Positions 1 to 5,772 of a stretch of DNA of 8,433 nucleotides are shown in pieces. Each line of letters begins with the position of its first letter. The first letter of the stretch is position 1. The notes under the pieces were generated by a model. That model was not told where the DNA came from and made no database searches. It worked only from the letters and a program-made list of their open reading frames with translations. The DNA is taken from positions 1 to 8,433 of the forward strand of contig JASFKQ010000165.1 of NCBI GenBank assembly GCA_050118555.1, given 5' to 3'. The DNA is from CALKKN01 sp050118555. Lineage in GTDB: Bacteria; Pseudomonadota; Gammaproteobacteria; Xanthomonadales; SZUA-36. Made by a program: the position numbers and the translations under genes.

Positions 1-47
1 AATTCAAGCTGACCCTTTTATTCTTTTTTGCCTTAAGCTGGGGGAAA

Positions 48-61
48 CGCGTAAGTACGCG
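48..61. promoter_or_regulatory. Short dyad upstream of the zinc-ribbon gene
   Basis: CGCGTA and TACGCG are perfect inverted arms separated by two bases, about 30 bases before the zinc-ribbon start codon. The two-base loop is too short for a good RNA hairpin, so a protein-binding dyad is the more natural reading. It may also be chance. The rest of positions 1-90 holds a T-rich stretch at 16-29, and I could not pair it with a convincing -35 box inside the window. Confidence 0.2.
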
Positions 62-90
62 GCACCGGGACAATTGACCAGAGGTTACGT

Positions 91-279
91 ATGAACGACA
101 ACATTGCCGTTGACGAAAAGTCCAACAAGACGCCGGTCTGCCCGCACTGCGAGAAAGACATCGGACAGCTCAATGCCCGGAAGGTCGGGGGCCCCCTGGG
201 GGTGCGGTTCGTGTATTTTTGCGATAACTGCAGAAAGGTGCTGGGCATCTCGCACCGCAAGGGCTTCTGGATGGGCTGA
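91..279 (+). CDS. Small zinc-ribbon protein, function unknown
   Basis: This is a 62-residue soluble protein. Two Cys-x2-Cys knuckles, C17-P-H-C20 and C44-D-N-C47, are 23 residues apart, which is the spacing of a one-zinc ribbon. The C-terminal half is basic and aromatic (RKVLGISHRKGFWMG) and resembles conserved hypothetical proteins of proteobacteria and actinobacteria as I remember them. There is no signal peptide or membrane segment. The ATG follows AGAGG at a usable distance. A glutathione S-transferase gene starts 37 bases after the stop on the same strand, so the two are probably co-transcribed. Zinc binding is inferred from the cysteine pattern. Whether it binds nucleic acid or a partner protein cannot be told from sequence. 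Confidence 0.75.
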   Translation: MNDNIAVDEKSNKTPVCPHCEKDIGQLNARKVGGPLGVRFVYFCDNCRKVLGISHRKGFWMG

Positions 280-316
280 CCGCGCGAACACGCTCCACGA
301 CGAGGAAGGAATCCGT

Positions 317-922
317 ATGGGCAAACACATCAAGATCTGGTCCCTGGTCAACGTCGACCGGGGCAGCAAGGTGCGCTGGGCCGCGACTGAGCTGGGCTAC
401 GAAATCGAGGAAGTACGGCTGAAGTACGGCGAGCACCGTACGGACCCGTACCGGGCGATGAACCCGTATGGCCAGGTTCCCACCGCCGAGTTCGACGGCG
501 AAATCATGATCGAATCCACCGCGATCTGCCTGGCGCTGGCCGAACGTCACCCCGAAGCGGGCCTGATCCCCGAAGACCGGTTTTTGCGCGACGAATTCTG
601 GCAGGTGCTCAACCTCGCGGTCAGCACGCTGGAAATTCCGGTCGTCCAGTACGCGCTGTCCAGGATGGGTGTCATCGAACCGGCCTGGGCGGAACTCTGG
701 GCCGGCCGGCTGACGCCCCGCCTGGAGACCTTCGCCGGCAGCGTTCCGAAGGAAGGTTACTTCTGTGGCGAATTCACCCTCGCGGACATCTGCGCGGCCT
801 ACGTGCTTCGAACAGGCGTGCAGGCCGAGCTGTTGCCGCTGGAGGGCCCATTGGCGGCTTACCTGGGCCGGCTGGCCGCACGGCCGGCGGCAAAGGCCGC
901 ACGGTTCTTCGAGGGCCTTTAG
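317..922 (+). CDS. Glutathione S-transferase family protein
   Basis: This 201-residue protein has the length and two-domain layout of cytosolic GSTs. Residues 1-80 form the thioredoxin-like domain: an N-terminal beta strand (HIKIWSL), then NPYGQVP at 49-55 with the cis-proline P55, then E66-S67, the pair that normally holds the gamma-glutamyl group of glutathione. Residues 90-200 are the helical domain, and FTLADI at 153-158 is the N-capping box with its conserved Asp157. I chose the ATG at 317 because GAGGAAGGA lies six bases upstream. The reading frame stays open back to 104, but that stretch overlaps the zinc-ribbon gene in another frame and has no GST character. The class and substrate cannot be assigned by eye; detoxification or glutathione conjugation of an electrophile is the family expectation. 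Confidence 0.92.
   Translation: MGKHIKIWSLVNVDRGSKVRWAATELGYEIEEVRLKYGEHRTDPYRAMNPYGQVPTAEFDGEIMIESTAICLALAERHPEAGLIPEDRFLRDEFWQVLNLAVSTLEIPVVQYALSRMGVIEPAWAELWAGRLTPRLETFAGSVPKEGYFCGEFTLADICAAYVLRTGVQAELLPLEGPLAAYLGRLAARPAAKAARFFEGL
892..920 (+). terminator. Stem-loop over the end of the GST gene, weak terminator candidate
   Basis: AAAGGCC at 892-898 and GGCCTTT at 914-920 are perfect 7-base inverted arms around a 15-base loop, ending on the GST stop codon. No T-run follows, so an intrinsic terminator is not well supported. The stem sits where the plus-strand GST gene meets the minus-strand transporter remnant, so a once bidirectional terminator is possible. Confidence 0.2.
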
Positions 923-1089
923 CAAGCCCGGACACTGGCGCGGCAGGGCTTCAGCGCAAGGTAACTGAGCAGCACTCCGAGCGGCAGCACCACGGCGCTG
1001 ACCCCGGCCATGGAGTAGCGCAGCATCGCCGGATCCCGAACGACATAATCCGTCGCCAGAGCATGGAGCGTTGGGCGTAATAACCTGCC
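919..1089 (-). pseudogene. C-terminal remnant of an MFS transporter
   Basis: On the minus strand, about 56 codons from 1089 down to a TAA at 919-921 read like the last transmembrane helix and tail of an MFS permease. There is RPTLHALATDYVVRDP, then LRYSMAG, then a hydrophobic helix (VSAVVLPLGVLLSYLAL) and a basic tail. Family members known to me show GPT..ALLTDYVF-RDPAALRYSL at this point. Nothing upstream of 1089 continues the protein: the frame runs into a GC-rich stem-loop and then the promoter of the neighbouring gene. No start codon with a ribosome-binding site is seen. Its stop overlaps the GST stop. I read it as the surviving 3' end of a deleted transporter gene. The assignment rests on a short motif and memory of the family. 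Confidence 0.45.
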
Positions 1090-1111
1090 GGGCCTCATCC
1101 CGCGGCCCGGC
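1087..1111. other. GC-rich stem-loop
   Basis: GCCGGGCC at 1087-1094 and GGCCCGGC at 1104-1111 are perfect 8-base inverted arms with a 9-base loop. No T-run follows on either strand. It lies just upstream of the predicted -35 box of the lipoprotein gene, and roughly where the MFS remnant loses its family resemblance. It may insulate the promoter from GST read-through, or mark the deletion junction. Confidence 0.35.
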
Positions 1112-1114
1112 CGA

Positions 1115-1143
1115 TTGATTGCTGTAAGCAGCTGGCCTAGACT
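1115..1143 (+). promoter_or_regulatory. Predicted sigma70 promoter of the epoxide-hydrolase-like lipoprotein gene
   Basis: TTGATT (1115-1120) and TAGACT (1138-1143) are separated by 17 bases, each matching the consensus at four of six positions. The predicted transcript start is near 1150, giving a leader of about 55 bases before the ATG at 1206. The operator-like element at 1149-1165 begins five bases after the -10 box. Confidence 0.45.
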
Positions 1144-1148
1144 ACACA

Positions 1149-1165
1149 AGTCTTGTTATGCAAGT
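1149..1165 (+). promoter_or_regulatory. Operator-like element, copy 1 (lipoprotein gene)
   Basis: The sequence AGTCTTGTTATGCAAGT fits AGT-N6-ATGCAAGT, the pattern shared with the two copies in the 4213-4403 region, in the same orientation relative to the downstream gene. It would cover the predicted transcription start, as expected for repression. The six central bases differ from the other two copies, so this is the weakest member of the set. It also contains ACAAGTCTTGT (1147-1157), a small dyad of its own. Confidence 0.5.
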
Positions 1166-1205
1166 TAACGGGCGCCAGCCCGACTCAGAACAACGGAGCA
1201 ATGAT

Positions 1206-2051
1206 ATGAAAACCGCATTCCTGGTAATCCCGCTCGCCCTGATCATCTCCCTCGCCGCGTGTTCACACCCGGCGCCAAACGACCAGGACAAGCTGGCGGT
1301 GGCGGACGCCATGGTGCAGGCGTGGGATGCGCAGGATTGGGAGCGGGTATACAGCCTCTTCTCGGAAAACGCGGTGTTGCACAGCATGATGCTCGAACCC
1401 GTGGTTGGGCGCGAGGCGATCCGCGAGCGGCTCAGCCAGCTGGCGCCAGGGCTCGAGCGGATCGAGCTACAGATCCGCAACCGGGGCGTGATCGGGAACA
1501 CCGTCGTTCTCGAACGCACAGACGACTTCACCTACAAGGGCAAGCACTCGCGGGTACCCGTCGTGGGCATGCTGGAGATCGAGAACGGACGGGTCACCGA
1601 ATGGCGCGAATACTACGACCATGCCTCGCTGGTGGACGCGCTGACGCCCAGCCAATCATCATCGGATTCGAGCGAAGCCGCAGCCACTGCGGAAATCCTG
1701 GACCTGACCGACAAGCTTCAGCGGGACTGGAACAGCGGCGACATGGCGGCTTATCTCGCCGCCTATCGAAACGCTCCGGAGACCTCGGTGCTGTTCGGCG
1801 ACCAGGCGCTGCGCGGCTGGCAGGCACTGTCCGACCTGTTCACGTCGTCCTGGACCACCGAGGAGGCGATGGGTGATTTTTCAGCTAGCAACGTCGTGGT
1901 CCGTTTTGCCGATCCCGATGTCGCCATCGCCAGCGGCAACTTCGAGCACGTATTCACGGACCACACCATCTCCGGCGACTTTACCCACGTTTGGCGGCGC
2001 TTCGGGGAGGACTGGCAGATCGTTCACGAGCATACGTCGCGGAAGCACTGA
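1206..2051 (+). CDS. Lipoprotein: limonene-epoxide-hydrolase-like domain fused to a second NTF2-like domain
   Basis: The protein has 281 residues. Residues 1-19 are a lipoprotein signal with lipobox L16-A-A-C19, so it should be acylated at Cys19 and membrane-anchored outside the cytoplasm. Residues 28-146 resemble limonene-1,2-epoxide hydrolase (LEH/SnoaL fold). The Arg-x-Asp pair is R104/D106, and the second acid is D138 in WREYYD, matching the Asp-Arg-Asp set (R99, D101, D132) of the Rhodococcus enzyme in spacing. The water-holding Tyr53 and Asn55 of that enzyme align with Leu58 and Ser60, so hydrolase activity is uncertain. A Ser-rich linker (149-157) leads to a second NTF2-like domain of DUF4440/SnoaL type (161-280). 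The ATG at 1206 has GGAG seven bases upstream; the ATG at 1158 falls inside the operator-like element. The 3' end overlaps the convergent molybdoenzyme gene by 71 bases. Confidence 0.8.
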   Translation: MKTAFLVIPLALIISLAACSHPAPNDQDKLAVADAMVQAWDAQDWERVYSLFSENAVLHSMMLEPVVGREAIRERLSQLAPGLERIELQIRNRGVIGNTVVLERTDDFTYKGKHSRVPVVGMLEIENGRVTEWREYYDHASLVDALTPSQSSSDSSEAAATAEILDLTDKLQRDWNSGDMAAYLAAYRNAPETSVLFGDQALRGWQALSDLFTSSWTTEEAMGDFSASNVVVRFADPDVAIASGNFEHVFTDHTISGDFTHVWRRFGEDWQIVHEHTSRKH

Positions 2052-4212
2052 ACCCGGCGCTCACCACGACCGGCACAGCGCTCATCACCGGCAGGCCACT
2101 GACCGGATCGTAGTCGATCTCGTCGTCGAGCAGCGCGGAGACGCTGGTGCCGGCGCCGAAGTCGGTGTCCAGCGACTCATCGTTCGGAAAACCGTGCGCC
2201 ACCGAGACCACCCCTTCGCGCACGTCGTCGGCGACCTCAACGAGCCCGCCGACGCTTGCCCGGGCCGTCGCGATGCGCACGGGGTCGCCGCTGGCTACTC
2301 CCAGCGCAGCGGCATCAGCCGGGCTCAGGTAAACCGGGTTGTAAGGCCGCTTGCGCGCCAGCGCCGGTAGCCGGTGACCCACGGAGTTGTAGACCTCGTG
2401 CTGGCGGCGGCTGACCAGCAACAGGCGCCGCCCCTCCAGTCCGTCAAGGGACTGTGCGAGCATAGAGGGCCGATCCAGTTCCCGGTCGACGGTGGCGAGT
2501 TCCGCCAGCATGTCGGCATGACCCAGCTCCAGCCGGAATGGCCAGTCGCCGGCCTTTTCCCGGACCCTGACGGCGCGCTCGGGGAAAACGCGCCCGCCCG
2601 GATGGCCCTTGATTTCCTCGAGCGCCACCGGCGCGCGCTGCAGAAAAACTTCGAGCAGTTCGTCGGTTGTTGGCGTTCTGCCCATGTCGAAGGCTGCCCC
2701 GAAATACGCGAGGTCGAGCTCCATACGTCGAGCGAGTTCGTAGAACACGCGCCAATCCTCGACGACTTCCGACCCTTTGGGCGGGTCGATCAATACCGGC
2801 TGATACTGGGCCCAGGGCTCGGGCATTCCCAGCGACAGACCGTAGAACACGATCCCTTCGCTTGCGAAGGTGGTGGCGGGAAGTTCGAAGCCGAACTTCG
2901 GCCCGATCACATAATCGGCGCATTGTGCGGTCGCCGACATTTGCGGATCGATCGTTACGAGCAGGTCCAGCGAATCCAGCGCCTGCCTGACCTTTTGCCG
3001 GTTCGGCCAGTTCGCCAGCGGGTTGCCACCCACCACAAAGAGCGCCCGTACCCGGCCCTCGCCCGGCGTCAGGATCTCGTCCGCCAACGCCGCGGTCGGG
3101 AGCCCCGCCGCCGTGTCGGTAAGCCCCCGCACTCGCAGTCTTTCTCCGAAGCCCCAGGCCGGACGGGGCTTTTCGGCACGCGCCGTTCCCGGGTACATCC
3201 GGAACAGCACGCCGGCGTTTGGCAGGGTCTCCCCCGCGCGCAGCCAGCGCCCGCAAATCGAATTCAGCGCCAGCACCAGGTACTCCATCAGGGTTCCGTG
3301 CGGCGCCATGTTCGACCCGGTGCCGCCGGTGGCGATGCCTCTCCCCGCCGCGGCAAACATCCGCGCCGAGGCTCGGATGTCGTCCGCATCGAGCCCCGCC
3401 GCCGCGGCAACCCGCTCCGGTGTGAACGGCTGAACCGCCGCCCGAAGTGCCTCGAAACCCTGCGTCTCGGCCTCGACGAAGGCCGAGTCATGCAGCCCCT
3501 CCGCAATCACGACCCTGATGATGGCCGCCAGGATAGCCGCGTCGTTGCCGGGCAGACACTGCAGGTGGATGTCCGCCTTGCGGGCGGTTTCCGTACGCCG
3601 GGGATCGATCACGATCAGCTCCAGTCCCCTTTTGCGCGCCTCGTGAAGGCGGCGCGCCGGATTGAAGGGAGGCACGCCGCCCCACATCGAAACCAGCGGG
3701 TTGGCCCCAATCACGAGGCAGACATCGGCGGTCTCAAAGGGCTGCGGGCCGGCGCCCCACCGGCCGTGCAGCGCCATCGCAATCGGCTTTCCGGGCTGAT
3801 CGATGGTGGCGTTGGTGAACCGCATCGGCGAGCCGATTGCATCCATGAAGGCATGTCGTGTCATCACTCCGGCCGGACAGAAATGACTGAAGGTTCCGGA
3901 GTACATGGCCACAGATCGCGGGCCGTATTCCTCGATGATCGCGGCAAGCCTGTCGCCGATCTCCTCCAGCGCCCGGTCCAGTGACACGGGCGCGAAGCTC
4001 CCGTCGGCAGTGCGCCTGACCGGTTGGGTGACGCGCTCGGACGAGTAGTGGAATTCGTGGAAATTCCGCCCCTTTACACAACTGTAGCCGTGATAAACCG
4101 GGTTGTCCCTGTCACCGATGATGCCAGTGATCCGGCCATCCTCCATGGTGAGCTTCACCGCACACATCGCATGGCAGAAGCGACAGATCGCATGGCGGGT
4201 TTCGGTGGTCAT
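1981..4212 (-). CDS. Molybdopterin oxidoreductase with N-terminal [4Fe-4S] site (DMSO reductase superfamily)
   Basis: This 743-residue enzyme has the standard family domain order. C10-x2-C13-x3-C17-x27-C45, followed by Lys47, is the [4Fe-4S] site. The bis-MGD cofactor domains follow, with VIGANP (167-172), VIDPRRTETA (201-210), LPGND (220-224) and a Gly-rich GTGSNMAPHGT segment. A C-terminal molydop-binding barrel ends near VMSAVPVVV. There is no Tat or Sec signal, so it is cytoplasmic and needs a separate electron partner. The segment that normally supplies the Cys, Sec or Ser ligand to molybdenum (about 128-150, FTNATIDQPGKPIA) has none of these between S128 and G150. The ATG at 4212 has AGGGAG nine bases upstream. 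The last 23 residues are a low-complexity tail read antisense through the neighbouring gene. The substrate is unknown; homologues are often called formate dehydrogenase-like, but I would not assign formate. Confidence 0.88.
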   Translation of the reverse strand: MTTETRHAICRFCHAMCAVKLTMEDGRITGIIGDRDNPVYHGYSCVKGRNFHEFHYSSERVTQPVRRTADGSFAPVSLDRALEEIGDRLAAIIEEYGPRSVAMYSGTFSHFCPAGVMTRHAFMDAIGSPMRFTNATIDQPGKPIAMALHGRWGAGPQPFETADVCLVIGANPLVSMWGGVPPFNPARRLHEARKRGLELIVIDPRRTETARKADIHLQCLPGNDAAILAAIIRVVIAEGLHDSAFVEAETQGFEALRAAVQPFTPERVAAAAGLDADDIRASARMFAAAGRGIATGGTGSNMAPHGTLMEYLVLALNSICGRWLRAGETLPNAGVLFRMYPGTARAEKPRPAWGFGERLRVRGLTDTAAGLPTAALADEILTPGEGRVRALFVVGGNPLANWPNRQKVRQALDSLDLLVTIDPQMSATAQCADYVIGPKFGFELPATTFASEGIVFYGLSLGMPEPWAQYQPVLIDPPKGSEVVEDWRVFYELARRMELDLAYFGAAFDMGRTPTTDELLEVFLQRAPVALEEIKGHPGGRVFPERAVRVREKAGDWPFRLELGHADMLAELATVDRELDRPSMLAQSLDGLEGRRLLLVSRRQHEVYNSVGHRLPALARKRPYNPVYLSPADAAALGVASGDPVRIATARASVGGLVEVADDVREGVVSVAHGFPNDESLDTDFGAGTSVSALLDDEIDYDPVSGLPVMSAVPVVVSAGFSASATYARERSASPPRSAAKRG

Positions 4213-4257
4213 TCGCGCAAACTCCCTGACAGCAGGCCGGCCGGGGATTGGCCGTCT

Positions 4258-4276
4258 TGACTTGCATTAATGAACT
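4258..4276 (-). promoter_or_regulatory. Operator-like element, copy 2 (molybdoenzyme gene)
   Basis: Read on the minus strand, towards the gene, the sequence is AGTTCATTAATGCAAGTCA. It matches copy 3 at 18 of 19 bases. It starts two bases after the predicted -10 box and would cover the transcription start near 4272. The two copies face each other as a large inverted repeat about 108 bases apart. Confidence 0.7.
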
Positions 4277-4278
4277 GA

Positions 4279-4307
4279 ACCTTAGCGCGCGATTTCCGAT
4301 GGGTCAA
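4279..4307 (-). promoter_or_regulatory. Predicted sigma70 promoter of the molybdoenzyme gene
   Basis: On the minus strand TTGACC (4307-4302) is followed after 17 bases by TAAGGT (4284-4279). The -35 box matches consensus at five of six positions; the -10 box is weak at three of six. The arrangement mirrors the promoter of the divergent FAD gene, which has the same TTGACC box, the same spacer length and an operator just after the -10. The predicted leader is about 60 bases. Confidence 0.5.
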
Positions 4308-4354
4308 ACGGACTGCGCCGCGAGACTCGGCGATCGGCGCCGCTGCGCCGGCCA

Positions 4355-4383
4355 TTGACCCCGCGCTCGCCATTGCGTATTTT
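4355..4383 (+). promoter_or_regulatory. Predicted sigma70 promoter of the FAD oxidoreductase/SDR operon
   Basis: TTGACC (4355-4360), a 17-base spacer and TATTTT (4378-4383) match consensus at five and four of six positions. The predicted transcript start is near 4390, only a few bases before the ATG at 4394. The space between the two divergent -35 boxes (4308-4354) holds a 6-base stem, CGGCGC-cgct-GCGCCG at 4335-4350, and nothing else I can name. Confidence 0.6.
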
Positions 4384-4384
4384 T

Positions 4385-4403
4385 AGTTCAATAATGCAAG
4401 TCA
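4385..4403 (+). promoter_or_regulatory. Operator-like element, copy 3 (FAD oxidoreductase operon)
   Basis: The sequence AGTTCAATAATGCAAGTCA lies one base after the predicted -10 box and overlaps the likely start codon at 4394-4396. It differs from copy 2 at one base in 19. A protein bound here would block both transcription initiation and the first codons of the gene. Confidence 0.7.
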
Positions 4404-5749
4404 CTTACCAGCAATCAAGCGCCAGCCAGGACGTGGACGCTATCGTGATCGGCGCCGGCATCGGCGGTCTGTGCTCGGCCGCCCGGCTGGCTGCAGCGGG
4501 AGCCCGCGTCGCGGTGCTCGAAAGATCCCCCTACCTGGGCGGCCGGTGTTCGCACCGTGAGCGGGATGGTTTCACTGTGACGACCGGCGCAATCATGATC
4601 CCCATGGGCGCGGACAGCGCGATTCGGGAAGCGTTCGACCTGCTGGACGCCCCCATGGACATGGTGGAGACCACTGGCCGGATGCGCTACCGGCTGACGC
4701 ATGGCGACTATGACCTTCCGGAAACGGGCGGCGGCCTGATGGGCATGATCGAGTTCGCCTGTGAGGGTGATACGGATGCCGCTTCACAACTGTTCGGCGC
4801 CATCGTGGGTGGCCTGAAGTCGCCGCCGGGCGATAACGGGGAAACCTTTCGCGAGTGGCTGACCCGTCGGACGGATCGACCGGCCGTCATCGGCTTGTTC
4901 CAGGGTTTCTGCGCCGCGCTGATGGGGACCAGCCTGCACGAAATCCCGGCCGCGGAATTCTTCCGCTTCCTCGGCAGCAGCAGCAAGGGGAGCCGCTTTG
5001 GCCTGGCTGCACACGGCAATGGCGCCCTCATGGAAACACTGGGGACCGCAATACAGGAGCGCGGCGGCGAAATTTTCCGCGGTGCAAAGTGTTCGAGGAT
5101 CACCGTCGAGGACAACCGGGTGACCGGCGTCGAATTCAGCGAGGCCGGCGGCAAAACGAAGCGCCTCAGGGCCGAATTCGTGCTTTCCAATCTCGGCCCG
5201 CGCAGGTCCATCGAACTGACCGGGGACCCGGGTCTTTTCGACGGCCGATGGCGTGAGCGCCTGGATGCAGCGCCGTGGAGTGCTCCCATCGTCCATTTCT
5301 CGTTCGTATTGGACGAACCCCTGCTGGAGGGCTTCGAGGGCAGCCTGGTGTTCGGCAACACGCGCAACCTGATCTACCTCGAAATCCCGTCCAATATCTC
5401 GCCCCACCTGGCACCGCGCGGCGCGGCCCTGCATACCGCTTACGGCGCGCCCGCGGACGCGCGCGTGGTCGACCTGCGCGCCGATGCCGAGAATGCCCTG
5501 CGGGAACTGGAGAGCAACTTCCCGGGCGTGTTGGATCGCGCGCATTTCATGGTGCGTGCGAGGCACTCGGGCAAGAGCCCCGGAATGCACCGCTGGCCGG
5601 GCCACATGATGCCGGTCGAAACACCGGTCACCAACCTGTTCAATGTCGGCGACGGAGCCACGCCGCCGGGCACCATCGGCACCGAGGGCTCGGCCGCTTC
5701 GGCCCGCGCGGCAGTCAACAAGGTCCTGTCTGGGGAGTCACAAGCATGA
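4394..5749 (+). CDS. FAD-dependent oxidoreductase, phytoene desaturase (CrtI)/amine oxidase type
   Basis: The protein has 451 residues. The Rossmann FAD site is near the N-terminus: V18-I-G-A-G-I-G-G25, with the ribose-binding acid Glu43 in VLERS, followed by YLGGRC, the GG motif of the CrtI/monoamine oxidase superfamily. The C-terminus has the second FAD signature (LFNVGDGATPPGTIGTEGSAASAR). These flavoproteins desaturate, isomerise or saturate polyprenoid and related hydrophobic substrates. Neighbouring SDR and DUF1295 genes suggest a lipid or isoprenoid substrate, but no carotenoid synthase is present, so crtI is not assigned. The start is uncertain. The ATG at 4394 lacks a ribosome-binding site and sits about four bases from the predicted transcript start, suggesting a leaderless message. 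A TTG at 4355 lies inside the -35 box, and a GTG near 4433 would leave almost nothing before the FAD motif. The stop overlaps the minicistron start (ATGA). Confidence 0.88.
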   Translation: MQVTYQQSSASQDVDAIVIGAGIGGLCSAARLAAAGARVAVLERSPYLGGRCSHRERDGFTVTTGAIMIPMGADSAIREAFDLLDAPMDMVETTGRMRYRLTHGDYDLPETGGGLMGMIEFACEGDTDAASQLFGAIVGGLKSPPGDNGETFREWLTRRTDRPAVIGLFQGFCAALMGTSLHEIPAAEFFRFLGSSSKGSRFGLAAHGNGALMETLGTAIQERGGEIFRGAKCSRITVEDNRVTGVEFSEAGGKTKRLRAEFVLSNLGPRRSIELTGDPGLFDGRWRERLDAAPWSAPIVHFSFVLDEPLLEGFEGSLVFGNTRNLIYLEIPSNISPHLAPRGAALHTAYGAPADARVVDLRADAENALRELESNFPGVLDRAHFMVRARHSGKSPGMHRWPGHMMPVETPVTNLFNVGDGATPPGTIGTEGSAASARAAVNKVLSGESQA

Positions 5750-5772
5750 ATGCAAAAGGCAAAAGACGATGA
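5746..5772 (+). CDS. Eight-codon minicistron MNAKGKRR, possible translational coupler
   Basis: ATG at 5746 overlaps the stop of the FAD gene (ATGA, 5746-5749) and has GGGGAG eight bases upstream, the best ribosome-binding site in this operon. The frame ends after eight codons at TGA 5770-5772, which overlaps the ATG of the SDR gene by ATGA (5769-5772). It therefore links the two enzymes by two consecutive stop-start overlaps. The peptide itself is short and basic and may have no function. The alternative is chance, with the SDR using its own AAAAGG site (5754-5759). Confidence 0.35.
   Translation: MNAKGKRR

Noticed and set aside
104..316. N-terminal extension of the GST to an ATG at 104
   Set aside because: It overlaps the zinc-ribbon gene in another frame, is Arg/Ser-rich, and the ATG at 317 has a strong ribosome-binding site directly before the GST fold.
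170..925. Open frame of 251 codons antisense to the zinc-ribbon and GST genes
   Set aside because: No domain or motif is recognisable, and both plus-strand genes have strong ribosome-binding sites and family motifs.
1158..1205. ATG at 1158 as start of the lipoprotein gene
   Set aside because: It lies inside the operator-like element, has no ribosome-binding site, and would place 16 polar residues before an otherwise perfect lipoprotein signal peptide.
2855..2870. Perfect hairpin CCTTCGC-TT-GCGAAGG
   Set aside because: It is internal to the molybdoenzyme coding sequence, has a two-base loop and no T-run, and is explained by codon content.
2374..3984. Open frame of 536 codons on the plus strand
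   Set aside because: It lies entirely antisense to the molybdoenzyme gene, whose domains and cofactor motifs are clear. The translation is Arg/His/Gln-rich with no recognisable motif, typical of an antisense shadow in GC-rich DNA.
4784..5605. Long minus-strand frame under the FAD oxidoreductase
   Set aside because: It is the antisense mirror of a well-supported flavoprotein and has no motif of its own. The same applies to the minus-strand frame at 6117-6923 and the plus-strand frames at 6869-7771 and 7843-8430.
5643..5768. N-terminal extension of the SDR into the FAD gene
   Set aside because: The extension is Arg/Pro/Ser-rich shadow sequence; family-like sequence begins at the ATG at 5769, which has a ribosome-binding site.
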